From positions 1 through 47,560 of the forward strand of contig VBKF01000113.1 in NCBI GenBank assembly GCA_005888095.1: a stretch of DNA of 47,560 nt. The letters are read 5' to 3'. The notes under the pieces are model-generated. The model had not been told where the DNA came from. It saw nothing but the letters and a program-made list of their open reading frames with translations, and ran no database searches. This document shows positions 9,847-17,923 of this stretch, piece by piece; the first letter of the stretch is position 1, and each line of letters opens with the position of its first letter. Position numbers and translations under genes: made by a program. Source of the DNA: Deltaproteobacteria bacterium. GTDB taxonomy: Bacteria; Desulfobacterota; Binatia; DP-6.

Positions 9847-10632
9847 ATGCGCGACGCCGCGGCGACGGCGCACTGGAAGCGGCACGGCTGGCTCTGGCTG
9901 CGTGGCTTCCTCGGCGAGGAAACGACACGCGACCTCGTCAGGTGGACGGACGAGATCGCGGCCTGGCCCGAGGTGCCCGGGAAGTGGATGCGCTACTACG
10001 AGCGGCGCGGGGGCGACCCCGCGGCCCGGATGCTCGCGCGCATCGAGAACTTCGCGCCGTTCCATCACGGGCTCGCCGCGCTGTTCTCGAGCCCGCGGCT
10101 CCTCGAGCTCCTCGCCGCCTGCGCGGGCGAGCCCGTCCTGCTCTTCAAGGACAAGATCAATTTCAAGCTTCCCGGGGGCGCCGGCTTCGCCCCGCACCAG
10201 GACGCGCCCGCCTACGCCGACTTCGGGATCGACCATCACCTGACCCTCATGGCCCCCGTCGACGCGTTCACGCGGGAGAACGGCTGCCTCGAGCTGGCGC
10301 GCGACGCGTGCGCCCGTGTCTTCCTGCCGCAGAACCCCGACGGCACGCTGCGTCCGGGAGTCATGGACGCGCTCGACGTCGAGCCGCTGCTCGCCGCGCC
10401 GGGCGACGTGATCGTGTTCGACGCCTGGGTGCCGCACCGCTCGGGGCCGAACCGCTCGCCGCGGCCGCGGCGGTCGTATTACCTGACGTTCAACCCGGCG
10501 TCCGCGGGCGACCGGCGCGCCGCCTACTACGCACGCAAGCGCGAGTGCTTCCCGCCCGAGTACGAGCGCGTCCCCGGCGTCGACTACGCGGCGCGCGGCC
10601 GGCAGTTCAACCTCGGGAACCCCTTCGACTGA
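9847..10632 (+). CDS. Phytanoyl-CoA dioxygenase (PhyH) family protein
   Basis: A 261-residue Fe(II)/2-oxoglutarate dioxygenase. The HxD metal pair is in FAPHQDAPAYADFG (about 115-128), and the distal His with the 2OG-binding Arg is in WVPHRSGPNRSPRPRRSYYLTF (about 195-216). INFKLPGGAGF just before the HxD motif is also typical of PhyH. I start at the ATG (MRDAAATAHWKRHGWLWLRGF), since FKRDGYVVVRGF-like beginnings are standard. Members hydroxylate acyl-CoAs or secondary metabolites. The neighbouring lipid and xenobiotic genes favour a lipid substrate, but this is inference. Confidence 0.87.
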   Translation: MRDAAATAHWKRHGWLWLRGFLGEETTRDLVRWTDEIAAWPEVPGKWMRYYERRGGDPAARMLARIENFAPFHHGLAALFSSPRLLELLAACAGEPVLLFKDKINFKLPGGAGFAPHQDAPAYADFGIDHHLTLMAPVDAFTRENGCLELARDACARVFLPQNPDGTLRPGVMDALDVEPLLAAPGDVIVFDAWVPHRSGPNRSPRPRRSYYLTFNPASAGDRRAAYYARKRECFPPEYERVPGVDYAARGRQFNLGNPFD

Positions 10633-10701
10633 GAGCGGGGCCGTGCCTCGCGGCGTGCCGGCGCCTTGTCCTTCGGCGCCGCGGCGTGCGATGAGGACGT
10701 C

Positions 10702-11700
10702 ATGCCGCCCGCCGTGGCCCGCCTCGGCGCGAGCCTCCCCCTCCCGCCCGACCTCGCGATGTGCCGCCGCGTCGCCGAGCGGGCCGAGGCGCTCGGGTAC
10801 GAGAGCATCTGGATCGCCGACACGGGCGCTGGACCCGACGCCTTCGTGGTGGCCGCGACGGCCGCGCTCGCGACCCGCCGGGTCCGGATCGGCACTGCGG
10901 TCGTCCCGATCTACACCCGTGCCCTCCCCGTGCTCGCCGCCGGTGCCGGCTCGTGCGCGCAGCTCATGCCCGGCCGTCCGTTCGTCCTCGGCCTGGGTGT
11001 GTCGAGCGAGACGATCGTCGACGCCTGGGGCGGCGTACCCTACCGGCGGCCGCTCACGCGCATGCGCGAGACCGTCGCCGTGCTCCGCCGCATGCTCGCG
11101 GGCGAGCGGGTCACCGTCGAGGGGAAGACGGTGCGCAGCCGCGGCTTCCGGCTCGTCTCGCCACCGCCCGCGCCCGTGCCCGTCTACGTCGGTGCGCTCA
11201 TGCCACCGATGCTCGAGCTGGCGGGCGAGATCGCCGACGGCGTCATCCTCAACTTCATGCCGGTGGACGCCGTGCCGCGCATGCTCGCGCACGTCCGCGC
11301 CGGCGCCGCGCGCGCCGGCCGCGACCCGGCGACGCTCGAGGTCGTCGCGCGCTTCCAGACCGTCGTCACCGACGACGCGCCCGCGGCGCGCGACGCGATC
11401 CGCCAGATGATGGGCCCCTACTTCGCCACCTCCGTCTACAACCGCTTCATCGCGTGGTGCGGATTTCCCGAGGAGGCACGAGCCATCGACACGGCGTGGC
11501 GGACGAAGGATCGGGCGCGCAACGTCGCGGCGGTGACCGACGAGATGGTCGACCGCCTCGCCATCATCGGCTCGGCCGAGCACTGCCGGGCGCGGCTGGC
11601 CGGGTTCGCCGCCGCGGGCGTGACGACGCCGATGATCCAGCCGTTCCTCTTCGACGAGGCGGCGATCTGGCGGACGTTTGAGAGCCTGGCGCCGGCCTGA
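10702..11700 (+). CDS. Luciferase-like (LLM class) F420/FMN-dependent oxidoreductase
   Basis: A 332-residue TIM-barrel flavin or F420 oxidoreductase. The N-terminal ALGYESIWIADT (about 27-38), the ATRRVRIGTAVVPIYTR strand (about 56-72) and FVLGLGVSSETIVDAWGGVPYRRPLTRMRETV are diagnostic of the luciferase-like superfamily with mer/F420 features. VPVYVGALMPPMLELAGEIADGV follows and the C-terminal part predicts a helix pair. It may oxidise or reduce a lipid-derived or xenobiotic substrate. I chose the ATG giving MPPAVARLGASLPL; an upstream TTG would add 12 residues unlike the family. Confidence 0.87.
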   Translation: MPPAVARLGASLPLPPDLAMCRRVAERAEALGYESIWIADTGAGPDAFVVAATAALATRRVRIGTAVVPIYTRALPVLAAGAGSCAQLMPGRPFVLGLGVSSETIVDAWGGVPYRRPLTRMRETVAVLRRMLAGERVTVEGKTVRSRGFRLVSPPPAPVPVYVGALMPPMLELAGEIADGVILNFMPVDAVPRMLAHVRAGAARAGRDPATLEVVARFQTVVTDDAPAARDAIRQMMGPYFATSVYNRFIAWCGFPEEARAIDTAWRTKDRARNVAAVTDEMVDRLAIIGSAEHCRARLAGFAAAGVTTPMIQPFLFDEAAIWRTFESLAPA

Positions 11701-11758
11701 ACGACCGCGCCGGCGAAGCTCTTGGAAAGGAGTGGCGGGCTGTGCTCTAGTCGCGCCC

Positions 11759-12538
11759 ATGGTGAAGCTCTACGAGCATCCGCTCTCTCCCTACGCCCAG
11801 AAGGTGAAGATCGCGCTCGCCGAGAAGGGCGTCGCGTTCGAGGCCGAGATCCCGCAGCTCGCCGGCGGCGACCTCGGGCAGTTCAGGGCGCTCAACCCAC
11901 GCCTCGAGGTGCCGACGCTGGTCGACGGCGACACGGCGGTCTTCGACTCGACGGTCATCCTCGAGTACATCGAGGACCGGTGGCCGACGCCGCCGCTGCT
12001 GCCGGCGCCGCCCGCCGAGCGCGCCCGCGTGCGCATGCTCGAGGACGTCTGCGACACCTACTACGAAGCGATCAACTGGGCCTGCTTCGAGATCAACGTC
12101 TTCAAGCGCGCCGAGGGGGGCCTCGCCGAGCGGCTCCTCGGACGCGCCGCCGAGCAGACGGCTGGGGTGCACGCCTGGCTCGAGCGGCAGCTCGGCTCGC
12201 GGCCCTTCTTCAACGGGGACGCCTTCGGATGGGGCGACCTCTCGGTCGTGCCGCACGTCCAGGCCTCGGTCCTGATCGGCCACCCGCCGCCCCAGGGCTC
12301 GCGACTCGCGGCATGGCTCGACCGCGTGCGGACGCGGCCGAGCGTCGCGGCGGTGGTGGAGGCGGCCGCGGCGAGCATGGGCGGCTTCGAGATGCTCCCG
12401 CAGCTCATCGCCTCCGGCCAGTTCGTGCGCGAGTACCGCGATCACCGCCTGGACTGGATGATGCGGAGCGGCGGCGTGGAGATCGTGCTCGACGGGATGC
12501 GCAAGAAGAACATCCGCTTCGCCCACCCGCTCGCGTGA
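11759..12538 (+). CDS. Glutathione S-transferase family protein
   Basis: A 259-residue protein with an N-terminal thioredoxin-like GST domain (VKLYEHPLSPYAQKVKIALAEKGV, then NPRLEVPTLVDGDTAVFDSTVILEYIEDRWP, which carries the cis-Pro and Ser-binding loop, about 47-79) and an all-helical C-terminal domain. The catalytic position in SPYAQK has Ser/Tyr rather than Cys. The C-terminal 50 residues (EYRDHRLDWMMRSGGVEIVLDGMRKKNIRFAHPL) extend beyond a normal GST and resemble a conserved tail. The stop codon overlaps the GTG of the next gene (GTGA), tying it to the flavoprotein downstream. Confidence 0.87.
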   Translation: MVKLYEHPLSPYAQKVKIALAEKGVAFEAEIPQLAGGDLGQFRALNPRLEVPTLVDGDTAVFDSTVILEYIEDRWPTPPLLPAPPAERARVRMLEDVCDTYYEAINWACFEINVFKRAEGGLAERLLGRAAEQTAGVHAWLERQLGSRPFFNGDAFGWGDLSVVPHVQASVLIGHPPPQGSRLAAWLDRVRTRPSVAAVVEAAAASMGGFEMLPQLIASGQFVREYRDHRLDWMMRSGGVEIVLDGMRKKNIRFAHPLA

Positions 12539-14154
12539 CGCCGGAGCGCCGACGCCGGTTCTGGGGGTGGGGCTGGGAGGGCGAGGGACCGGCGCCCGAG
12601 CAGCAGCAGGCGATCGCGCGGCTCCTCGCCGCCCGCTTCGCCCTGTCCGAGGTGCAGATCGCCGAGCCGCCGCGGCTGGAGGAGATCGAGCTCCCGCCTC
12701 CCCGCCTCCGGCCGCCGGCCAAGCTCGGCGCGATCTTCTCCGAAGCGCCCTACGACCGTGCCGCCCACACCCACGGGAAGTCGTTCCGCGACGTCGTGCG
12801 CGCCTTCCGTCGCGACTTCGCGCACCCGCCCGACCTGGTCGCCTTCCCGCGCTCGGAGGACGACGCTCGGGCTGTGCTCGACTGGGCGGCGTCCGGGGGC
12901 GCGGCGGTGATCCCGTACGGCGGAGGCTCGAGCGTCGTCGGCGGCGTCGAGGCCGACGTCGGCGACCGCTACCGGGGCGCCGTCTCGCTCGACCTCTCGC
13001 GGCTCGATCGCGTCCTCGAAGTCGACCGCACGTCGCGCGCCGCGCGCATCCAGGCCGGCGTGCTCGGCCCTGCCCTCGAGGAGCAGCTCAGGCCGCACGG
13101 GCTCACGCTCCGGCACTTCCCCCAGTCGTTCGAGTTCTCGTCGCTCGGCGGCTGGATCGCGACCCGCTCGGGCGGTCACTACGCCACGCTCTACACGCAC
13201 ATCGACGAGTTCGTGGAGTCGCTGCGCGTGGTCACGCCCGCGGGCACGATCGAGACGCGGCGGCTGCCCGGCTCGGGCGCCGGGCCGAGCCCCGATCGCC
13301 TGTTCATCGGCTCCGAGGGCATCCTCGGCGTCATCGTCGAGGCCTGGATGCGCCTGCAGGACCGTCCGACGTACCGCGCCTCGGCGGCGGTCACGTTTCC
13401 CGACTTCGCGCGCGGCGCCGAGGCGGCTCGTGCCGTCGCCCAGGCGGGCCTCTACCCGGCGAACTGCCGGCTGCTCGACCCCGGCGAGGCCGCCACCGCC
13501 GGAGCCGGTGACGGCACCGCGGCGGTGCTGCTCCTCGCCTTCGAGTCGGCCGACCACGCGCTCGACGCGTGGATGGCGCGCGCCCTGGCGCTCGCCGCGG
13601 ACCACGGCGGCCGGGTGCCGCCCGGCGCCGGCGAGACGAAGCGGGCCGAGGCGGGTGCGCGGGAGGGCGCCGCGGGCGCGTGGCGCAAGGCCTTCCTCGA
13701 CGCGCCCTACCTGCGCGACGCGCTGGTCGCGATGGGGATGGTGAGCGAGACCTTCGAGACGGCGATCACGTGGGATCGCTTCGCGGCGTTCGACGAGGGC
13801 GTCCGCGCCGCCGCCGAGGAAGCGCTCCGCCGCGTCTGCGGGGCCGGTCAGGTGACCCGCCGCTTCACGCACGTCTACCCGGACGGCCCCGCGCCCTACT
13901 ACACGGTCCTCGCGCCCGGCCGGCGCGGCGCCGAGCTCGAGCAGTGGGCGGCGATCAAGCGCGCCGCGTCCGAGGCCATCCTCGCGCTCGGCGGGACGAT
14001 CACCCACCACCACGCCGTCGGCCGCGACCACCGGCCGTGGTACGACCGCGAGCGACCCGCCGGCTTCGCCGCCGCGCTCGGCGCCGCGAAGGCCGCCCTC
14101 GATCCCCGGGGCATCCTCAACCCCGGAGTGCTCATCGACCCATGCCCGACCTGA
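12535..14154 (+). CDS. FAD-linked oxidase, alkylglycerone-phosphate synthase-like
   Basis: A 539-residue vanillyl-alcohol-oxidase-fold flavoprotein. The FAD_binding_4 domain spans about 95-280, with VIPYGGGSSVVGGVEAD (PP-loop, about 125-141) and FSSLGGWIATRSGGHYATLYTHIDEFV (about 200-226). The C-terminal catalytic segment has ITHHHAVGRDHRPWY (about 489-503); the HHH cluster is the hallmark of alkyl-dihydroxyacetonephosphate synthase, which makes the ether bond of ether lipids. RGILNPGVLI ends the domain. The GTG start overlaps the GST stop and its own stop overlaps the phosphoglycerate mutase start by 13 bp. Other acyl-DHAP pathway genes are not visible, so the substrate is tentative. Confidence 0.82.
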   Translation: MTPERRRRFWGWGWEGEGPAPEQQQAIARLLAARFALSEVQIAEPPRLEEIELPPPRLRPPAKLGAIFSEAPYDRAAHTHGKSFRDVVRAFRRDFAHPPDLVAFPRSEDDARAVLDWAASGGAAVIPYGGGSSVVGGVEADVGDRYRGAVSLDLSRLDRVLEVDRTSRAARIQAGVLGPALEEQLRPHGLTLRHFPQSFEFSSLGGWIATRSGGHYATLYTHIDEFVESLRVVTPAGTIETRRLPGSGAGPSPDRLFIGSEGILGVIVEAWMRLQDRPTYRASAAVTFPDFARGAEAARAVAQAGLYPANCRLLDPGEAATAGAGDGTAAVLLLAFESADHALDAWMARALALAADHGGRVPPGAGETKRAEAGAREGAAGAWRKAFLDAPYLRDALVAMGMVSETFETAITWDRFAAFDEGVRAAAEEALRRVCGAGQVTRRFTHVYPDGPAPYYTVLAPGRRGAELEQWAAIKRAASEAILALGGTITHHHAVGRDHRPWYDRERPAGFAAALGAAKAALDPRGILNPGVLIDPCPT

Positions 14155-14747
14155 TCCTCCTCCGCCACGGCGAGTCGCAGTGGAACCTCGAGAACCGCTT
14201 CACCGGCTGGGTGGACCAGCCGCTCTCCCCGCGCGGCGAGGCCGAGGCGCGCGGCGCCGGCGAGAAGCTCCGCGGCCGGAAGATCGACAAGCTCTACACG
14301 TCCGTGCTCGTGCGGGCCACGGAGACCGCGCGCCTCGCGCTCGAGACGGCGGGCATCGGACCCCTGCCCACCGAGCGCGACGCAGCGCTCAACGAGCGCA
14401 TGTACGGCGACATCACGGGCATGAACAAGGATGAGGCGCGGCAGCGGTACGGCGCCGAGCAGGTGCGGCTCTGGCGGCGGAGCTACGACGTCCGCCCACC
14501 CGGCGGCGAGAGCCTCGCCGACACCGCGGCGCGCGTGCTGCCGTACTGGGAGTCGCACATCCTGCCCGATCTGAAGGCGGGCAAGAACGTCCTCGTGGTC
14601 GCCCACGGGAACTCGCTGCGCGCGCTCGTCATGCACCTCGATGGGTTGACGCGCGAGCAGGTGCTGGAGCTGGAGATCCCCACGGGCGTTCCCCTGCTGT
14701 ACGAGATCACCGCCGACGGACAGGTCGCCGCCAAGCGATACCTGTAG
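14142..14747 (+). CDS. gpmA: 2,3-bisphosphoglycerate-dependent phosphoglycerate mutase
   Basis: A 201-residue histidine phosphatase-fold enzyme. The phospho-acceptor His is in LLRHGESQWNLENRFTGWVD (about 5-24), and RATETARLAL, LNERMYGDITGMNKDEARQRYG and PGGESLADTAARVLPYW follow in the order of GpmA. VVAHGNSLRALVMHLDGL holds the second active-site His. It interconverts 3- and 2-phosphoglycerate in glycolysis. The protein is somewhat short against the usual 230-250 residues but all active-site blocks are present. It starts inside the end of the flavoprotein gene. Confidence 0.93.
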   Translation: MPDLILLRHGESQWNLENRFTGWVDQPLSPRGEAEARGAGEKLRGRKIDKLYTSVLVRATETARLALETAGIGPLPTERDAALNERMYGDITGMNKDEARQRYGAEQVRLWRRSYDVRPPGGESLADTAARVLPYWESHILPDLKAGKNVLVVAHGNSLRALVMHLDGLTREQVLELEIPTGVPLLYEITADGQVAAKRYL

Positions 14748-14781
14748 CGAGGTGGTGCGCGGACACCACGGGACGTCTTGG

Positions 14782-14813
14782 CGTATGCCCAGCGTCGTGC
14801 TTACAGGCATACG
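14782..14813. promoter_or_regulatory. Inverted repeat, probable VapBC autoregulatory operator
   Basis: CGTATGCC (14782-14789) and GGCATACG (14806-14813) form a perfect 8-bp inverted repeat with a 16-base spacer, ending one base before the GTG of the antitoxin remnant. Position and form fit a VapBC operator. Confidence 0.5.
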
Positions 14814-14814
14814 G

Positions 14815-15097
14815 GTGCCGACGATCAAGCGAAAGAGCCACAACCTCGATGCGGCGCTGCTGCGCCGGGCCAAGCTCGCCCTCGGGGTGCGCACCGAGAC
14901 CGAGGCCATCCATGAAGCCCTCCGTGCCATCCTCGTCGGCGAGCAGCTGGTGAGAGACCCTCGAGGTCGCCTGTACCGCGCGCCGCATCGGTGCTCTGGT
15001 CGCAACCGAGAACACAGACGACTTCGCCCTGATCCGGCCGTATCTCCCGCATCGTGCGCTCTCGATGGACGCGCTCTCGCGGGAGCTCGGCGTCTGA
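14815..15097 (+). pseudogene. vapBC: VapBC toxin-antitoxin remnant (antitoxin joined to toxin tail)
   Basis: From the GTG at 14815 the frame reads VPTIKRKSHNLDAALLRRAK and then GVRTETEAIHEALRAILVGEQL, a ribbon-helix-helix VapB-type antitoxin. After about 14950 that frame loses sense and a different frame takes over, reading EVACTARRIGALVATENTDDF and then ALIRPYLPHRALSMDALSRELGV followed by TGA. This second piece is the C-terminal end of a PIN-domain VapC toxin, with the LVATENTDDF strand holding the last acidic residues. The catalytic N-terminal two thirds of the toxin and the end of the antitoxin are missing. A deletion of roughly 300 bp seems to have fused the two. This stretch fills most of the 388 bp between gpmA and the rhodanese gene. 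Confidence 0.72.
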
Positions 15098-15135
15098 ATC
15101 CCACCGGGCTCGGATCAGTGAGACGGAGCGCACCC

Positions 15136-15576
15136 CTACCGCTTGCCCTTCAGCTCGGCGTAGCTCGCCCCCGGCGTCGCCCCCGTCTCGACCGGCAGGC
15201 CCGCGTCGCGCCAGCCGGGCACGACGATGCGCCCCGACTGGTCGTGCGCGCCGCCGAAGCCGCCGCGCACGTTGGTCACGTCGCCATAGCCCGCCTCCGC
15301 GAGGATCTCGCACGCGCGCTGCGACCGGCCGCCCGCCTGGCAGCCGATGACGAGCTTCGTCGTGGGCGCGAAGTTGCGCTCGACGACCGCGAGGAACTCG
15401 GGGTTGGGCACGGGCTTCCCGGCCGTCTGGTCGAAGAAGACGACGGGCACGTTGCGCGCTCCTGCCGGATGACCGGCCTCGAACTCGCCCTCGGTGCGGA
15501 CGTCGAGGTAGACGGCACCGGGCTGGCGCCGGAGGGTCTCGAAGGCCTCGGGTGGGGTGGTCTGCGGGATCTCCAT
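15136..15576 (-). CDS. Rhodanese-like sulfurtransferase, single domain
   Basis: A 146-residue rhodanese domain protein. GAVYLDVRTEGEFEAGHPAGA (about 20-40) is the conserved N-terminal motif, and the active-site loop is VIGCQAGGRSQRA (about 76-88) with the catalytic Cys in CxxGGRS, the plant-like short-loop form. NVRGGFGGAHDQSG and a short C-terminal tail follow. It should carry sulfane sulfur on Cys in the cytoplasm; related proteins can also handle selenium. It is divergent from the selenoprotein candidate with 79 bp between the starts. That neighbourhood suggests redox or chalcogen metabolism, but this is inference. Confidence 0.9.
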   Translation of the reverse strand: MEIPQTTPPEAFETLRRQPGAVYLDVRTEGEFEAGHPAGARNVPVVFFDQTAGKPVPNPEFLAVVERNFAPTTKLVIGCQAGGRSQRACEILAEAGYGDVTNVRGGFGGAHDQSGRIVVPGWRDAGLPVETGATPGASYAELKGKR

Positions 15577-15619
15577 GGCCCAGCTTCGTAGCAGACACGG
15601 CTCCCCCGCGACAGCCGCC

Positions 15620-15648
15620 TTGCCGCCGGCGCGCGTCGATTCTATAGG
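15620..15648 (+). promoter_or_regulatory. Promoter candidate for the selenoprotein gene
   Basis: TTGCCG (15620-15625), a 17-base spacer and TATAGG (15643-15648) predict a transcription start at about 15655. This would make the ATG at 15656 leaderless, or give the in-frame GTG at 15689 a 34-base leader. That GTG has GGAGGG five bases upstream. Confidence 0.4.
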
Positions 15649-15655
15649 GCCGTCC

Positions 15656-16750
15656 ATGACCACCATCACGATCGCTTCGGAGGGCAGCGTGAGCCGGGCA
15701 TCGGCGGAGCCCGGGGGAGAGAACCTGTGGCTCGCGCCGCCGGTGCTGCGGGCGAGCACCGGCTGGGCGCTGGAGCCCGCGGGGCTCTGCCGGGGTCCCG
15801 TCTGCGTCCCGATCCCGCCCGGGAGACAGACCGAGTTCGTCCGCGCCGACGGCGCCGTCAACCTCGCGGCCCTCGCCCGCCACCGCGGTCAGGCCGCGGT
15901 GCACGACGACGAGGGGCGCGTCTGGGTCTTCGGGGCGCCCGCCGAAGCACGCGCCGCGAACCGCCCGTCGCTCGAGGCGCCCGACTTCACGCTGCCCGAC
16001 CTCGACGGCCGGCCCCACTCGCTCACGGACGCGCGCGGCAGGAAGGTGGTGCTGATCGCCTGGGCCTCGTGGTGAGGGTGCCGCATGGACCTGCCGGTCT
16101 GGCAGGCACTCCACACCGAGCTCGGCGAGCGCAACCTGAGGGTGATCACGGTCGCGCTCGACAGCGGCGGCGCGGCCGACGCCGGTCCCTGGATCCGCGA
16201 GGCCAACCCGACGCATCCGAGCCTCATCGACGTGCGTCACGTGGTGGCCGAGCTCTACGGCTGGGTGAACGTGCCGACGATCGCGTGGATCGACGAGGAA
16301 GGTCGCCTCGTCCGTCCGGGCGACCCCGGCTGGGCAGGGGATTACTTCCGCCGCATGGTCGAGCCCGACTTCGACCACGCCGCGATGATGGCCGAGTACG
16401 GCCGGCTGCGCGCGCGCTACCTCGATGCGGTCCGTGACTGGGTGGCGCACGGCCCGGCGAGCCGCTGGGCGCTCACGCCGGACGAGGTGCGCCGCCGGCT
16501 CGCCGGGCCCGATCGGGACCACGCGCTCGCGGCGGCGTACTTCCAGCTCGGCACGATCCTCCACGACGAGGGGCGAGCCGACGCGGCGCAGGCAGCGTTC
16601 GCCAAGGCCAAGGCGCTCCGCCCAGAGAGCTGGAGCTACAAGCGGCAGGCCTGGCACCTCGAGGAGCCGGGCAAGTCGGCGGGCCCGGAATTCTGGTCGG
16701 CGGTCAAGGCGCTCGGCGACCGCCCGTACTACCCGCGGCACGAGCTCTGA
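15656..16750 (+). CDS. Probable selenoprotein: thioredoxin-fold redoxin with UGA-encoded Sec (W-U-G-C-R)
   Basis: Read through one in-frame TGA (16073-16075, residue 140), this is a 364-residue protein; read as a stop, both halves are senseless fragments of one fold. The N-terminal part has LWLAPPVL and GLCRGPVCVPIP (about 23-58). The redoxin domain begins APDFTLPDLDGRPHSLTDARGRKVVLIAWASW (about 108-139), the strand that ends at the redox site of TlpA/ResA-type proteins. It continues U-G-C-R-MDLPVWQALHTEL, ITVALDS and VNVPTIAWIDEEG, with the cis-Pro in NVPT. A TPR-like helical tail (DHALAAAYFQLGTILHDEGRADAAQAAFAKAKAL) ends the protein. Selenocysteine would replace the first active-site Cys in a U-x-C pair. 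No signal peptide is seen. A SECIS-like hairpin follows the TGA. Start alternative: GTG 15689. Confidence 0.8.
16073..16106 (+). promoter_or_regulatory. UGA Sec codon and bacterial SECIS-like hairpin
   Basis: After the TGA, positions 16090-16106 read CCTGCCGGTCTGGCAGG. This is a perfect 6-bp stem (16090-16095 with 16101-16106) closing the five-base loop GGUCU, 20 bases after the UGA. The E. coli fdhF SECIS also presents GGUCU in its apical loop, about 18 bases after the UGA. A competing longer pairing of 16076-16082 with 16105-16111 is possible. Confidence 0.75.
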
Positions 16751-16774
16751 CTACGGAACGAGCGACAAGGCGCC

Positions 16775-17923
16775 TCAGTACCCGTCGAGGCGCGCCACCC
16801 GGTCGCGGTGATACGCGGCGTCGCCGAACATGATCTCGGCGGCGCGCGCCGCCTTCAGGTAGAAGCCGATGTCGTGCTCGTCGGTCATGCCGATGCCGCC
16901 GTGCATCTGGACCGCCTCGTGCCCGACCAGCATGCAGGCGTCCGAGCAGCGCGCCTTGGCGATCCCCGCCATGCGGGCCACGTGGGAGTCGTCGGCCCGG
17001 TCGTCGAGGGCGCGGTGCGCCGCCATGACCGCGGACCGGGCGAGCTCGATCTCCACGTACAGCCTGGCGGCGCGGTGCCGGAGGGCCTGGAAGCTGCCGA
17101 TCGGCACACCGAACTGCCGGCGCGTCTTCAGGTACTCGAGCGTCATCTCGAAGGCGGCGGTCATACCACCCAGCATGTCGGCGGTGAGGCCGATCGTGGC
17201 GCGGTCGAGGACGCGCGCGAGGAGCGTCGCGCCGGAATCGACGCCCCCGAGCACGGCCTCCGGGCCGACGCGGGCGCCGTCGAGGCCGACGAGCGCCGCG
17301 GCGCGCGCGTCGATCCGCCACTGGCGCTCGACGCGCACACCGGGCGCGTCGCGGGGGAGCAAGAACAGCGTGATCCCCGCGGGATCACGCGCCTGGCCGG
17401 ACGTGCGCGCTGAAATGACGAGGATGTCCGCCACGTGCCCGTCGAGCACCTGGATCTTCTCGCCGGTGAGGCGCCAGCCGCCGCCCGCGCGCTCGGCACG
17501 CGTCTCGACGTGATGGGGATCGTAGCGGCTGCGGCGCTCCTGGTAGGCGAGCGCCAGCAGCCGGTCGCCGCCGGCAACGGCGGGAAGCTGCTCGGACCGC
17601 TGCGCCTCGCTGCCGCCGAGCAGCACCGCCTCGGCGCCGAGCAGCACCGTCGACAGCATGGGCTCCGGCACGAGCCCGCGGCCCAGCTCCTCGAGGACGA
17701 CCATCAGGTCGGTGTGCCCGAGCCCCGCACCGCCGTGTCCCTCGGGGATGAGGATGCCCACCCAGCCGAGCCGCGCCATCTCGCGCCAGAGCTCGCGGGA
17801 GAAGCCGACGGGATCGCGGCTGTCGCGCAGCTGGCGGATGCGCTTCACCGGGGAACGAGCGGCGACGAACTCGCGCGCCGTCCGTCCGAGCAGCTCCTGC
17901 TCCTCGGTGAGGACGAGCGCCAT
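16775..17923 (-). CDS. Acyl-CoA dehydrogenase, probable non-catalytic partner subunit
   Basis: A 382-residue acyl-CoA dehydrogenase fold protein. The N-terminal helical domain (LTEEQELLGRTAREFVAARSP) and IPEGHGGAGLGHTDLMVVLEELGRGLVPEP are intact, and the C-terminal domain has YLKTRRQFGVPIGSFQALRHRAARLYVEIE and VQMHGGIGMTDEHDIGFYLKAARA. The usual closing (Y/E)-E-G-T-x-E-I motif with the catalytic Glu is missing; the protein ends FGDAAYHRDRVARLDGY. Its ATG overlaps the stop of the partner gene (ATGA). Actinobacterial heterotetrameric (alpha2beta2) steroid-type dehydrogenases pair one such subunit with a catalytic one, and this pair looks alike. Confidence 0.88.
   Translation of the reverse strand: MALVLTEEQELLGRTAREFVAARSPVKRIRQLRDSRDPVGFSRELWREMARLGWVGILIPEGHGGAGLGHTDLMVVLEELGRGLVPEPMLSTVLLGAEAVLLGGSEAQRSEQLPAVAGGDRLLALAYQERRSRYDPHHVETRAERAGGGWRLTGEKIQVLDGHVADILVISARTSGQARDPAGITLFLLPRDAPGVRVERQWRIDARAAALVGLDGARVGPEAVLGGVDSGATLLARVLDRATIGLTADMLGGMTAAFEMTLEYLKTRRQFGVPIGSFQALRHRAARLYVEIELARSAVMAAHRALDDRADDSHVARMAGIAKARCSDACMLVGHEAVQMHGGIGMTDEHDIGFYLKAARAAEIMFGDAAYHRDRVARLDGY

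Noticed and set aside
9079-11760. 893-codon open frame on the minus strand
   Set aside because: It is antisense to the methyltransferase, PhyH and LLM genes, has Arg/Glu/Asp-rich shadow composition and no domain.
16085-16750. Separate short gene starting at ATG 16085
   Set aside because: A GAGG sequence could allow restart, but the product would lack the first half of the thioredoxin fold; the Sec reading with its hairpin explains both halves better.
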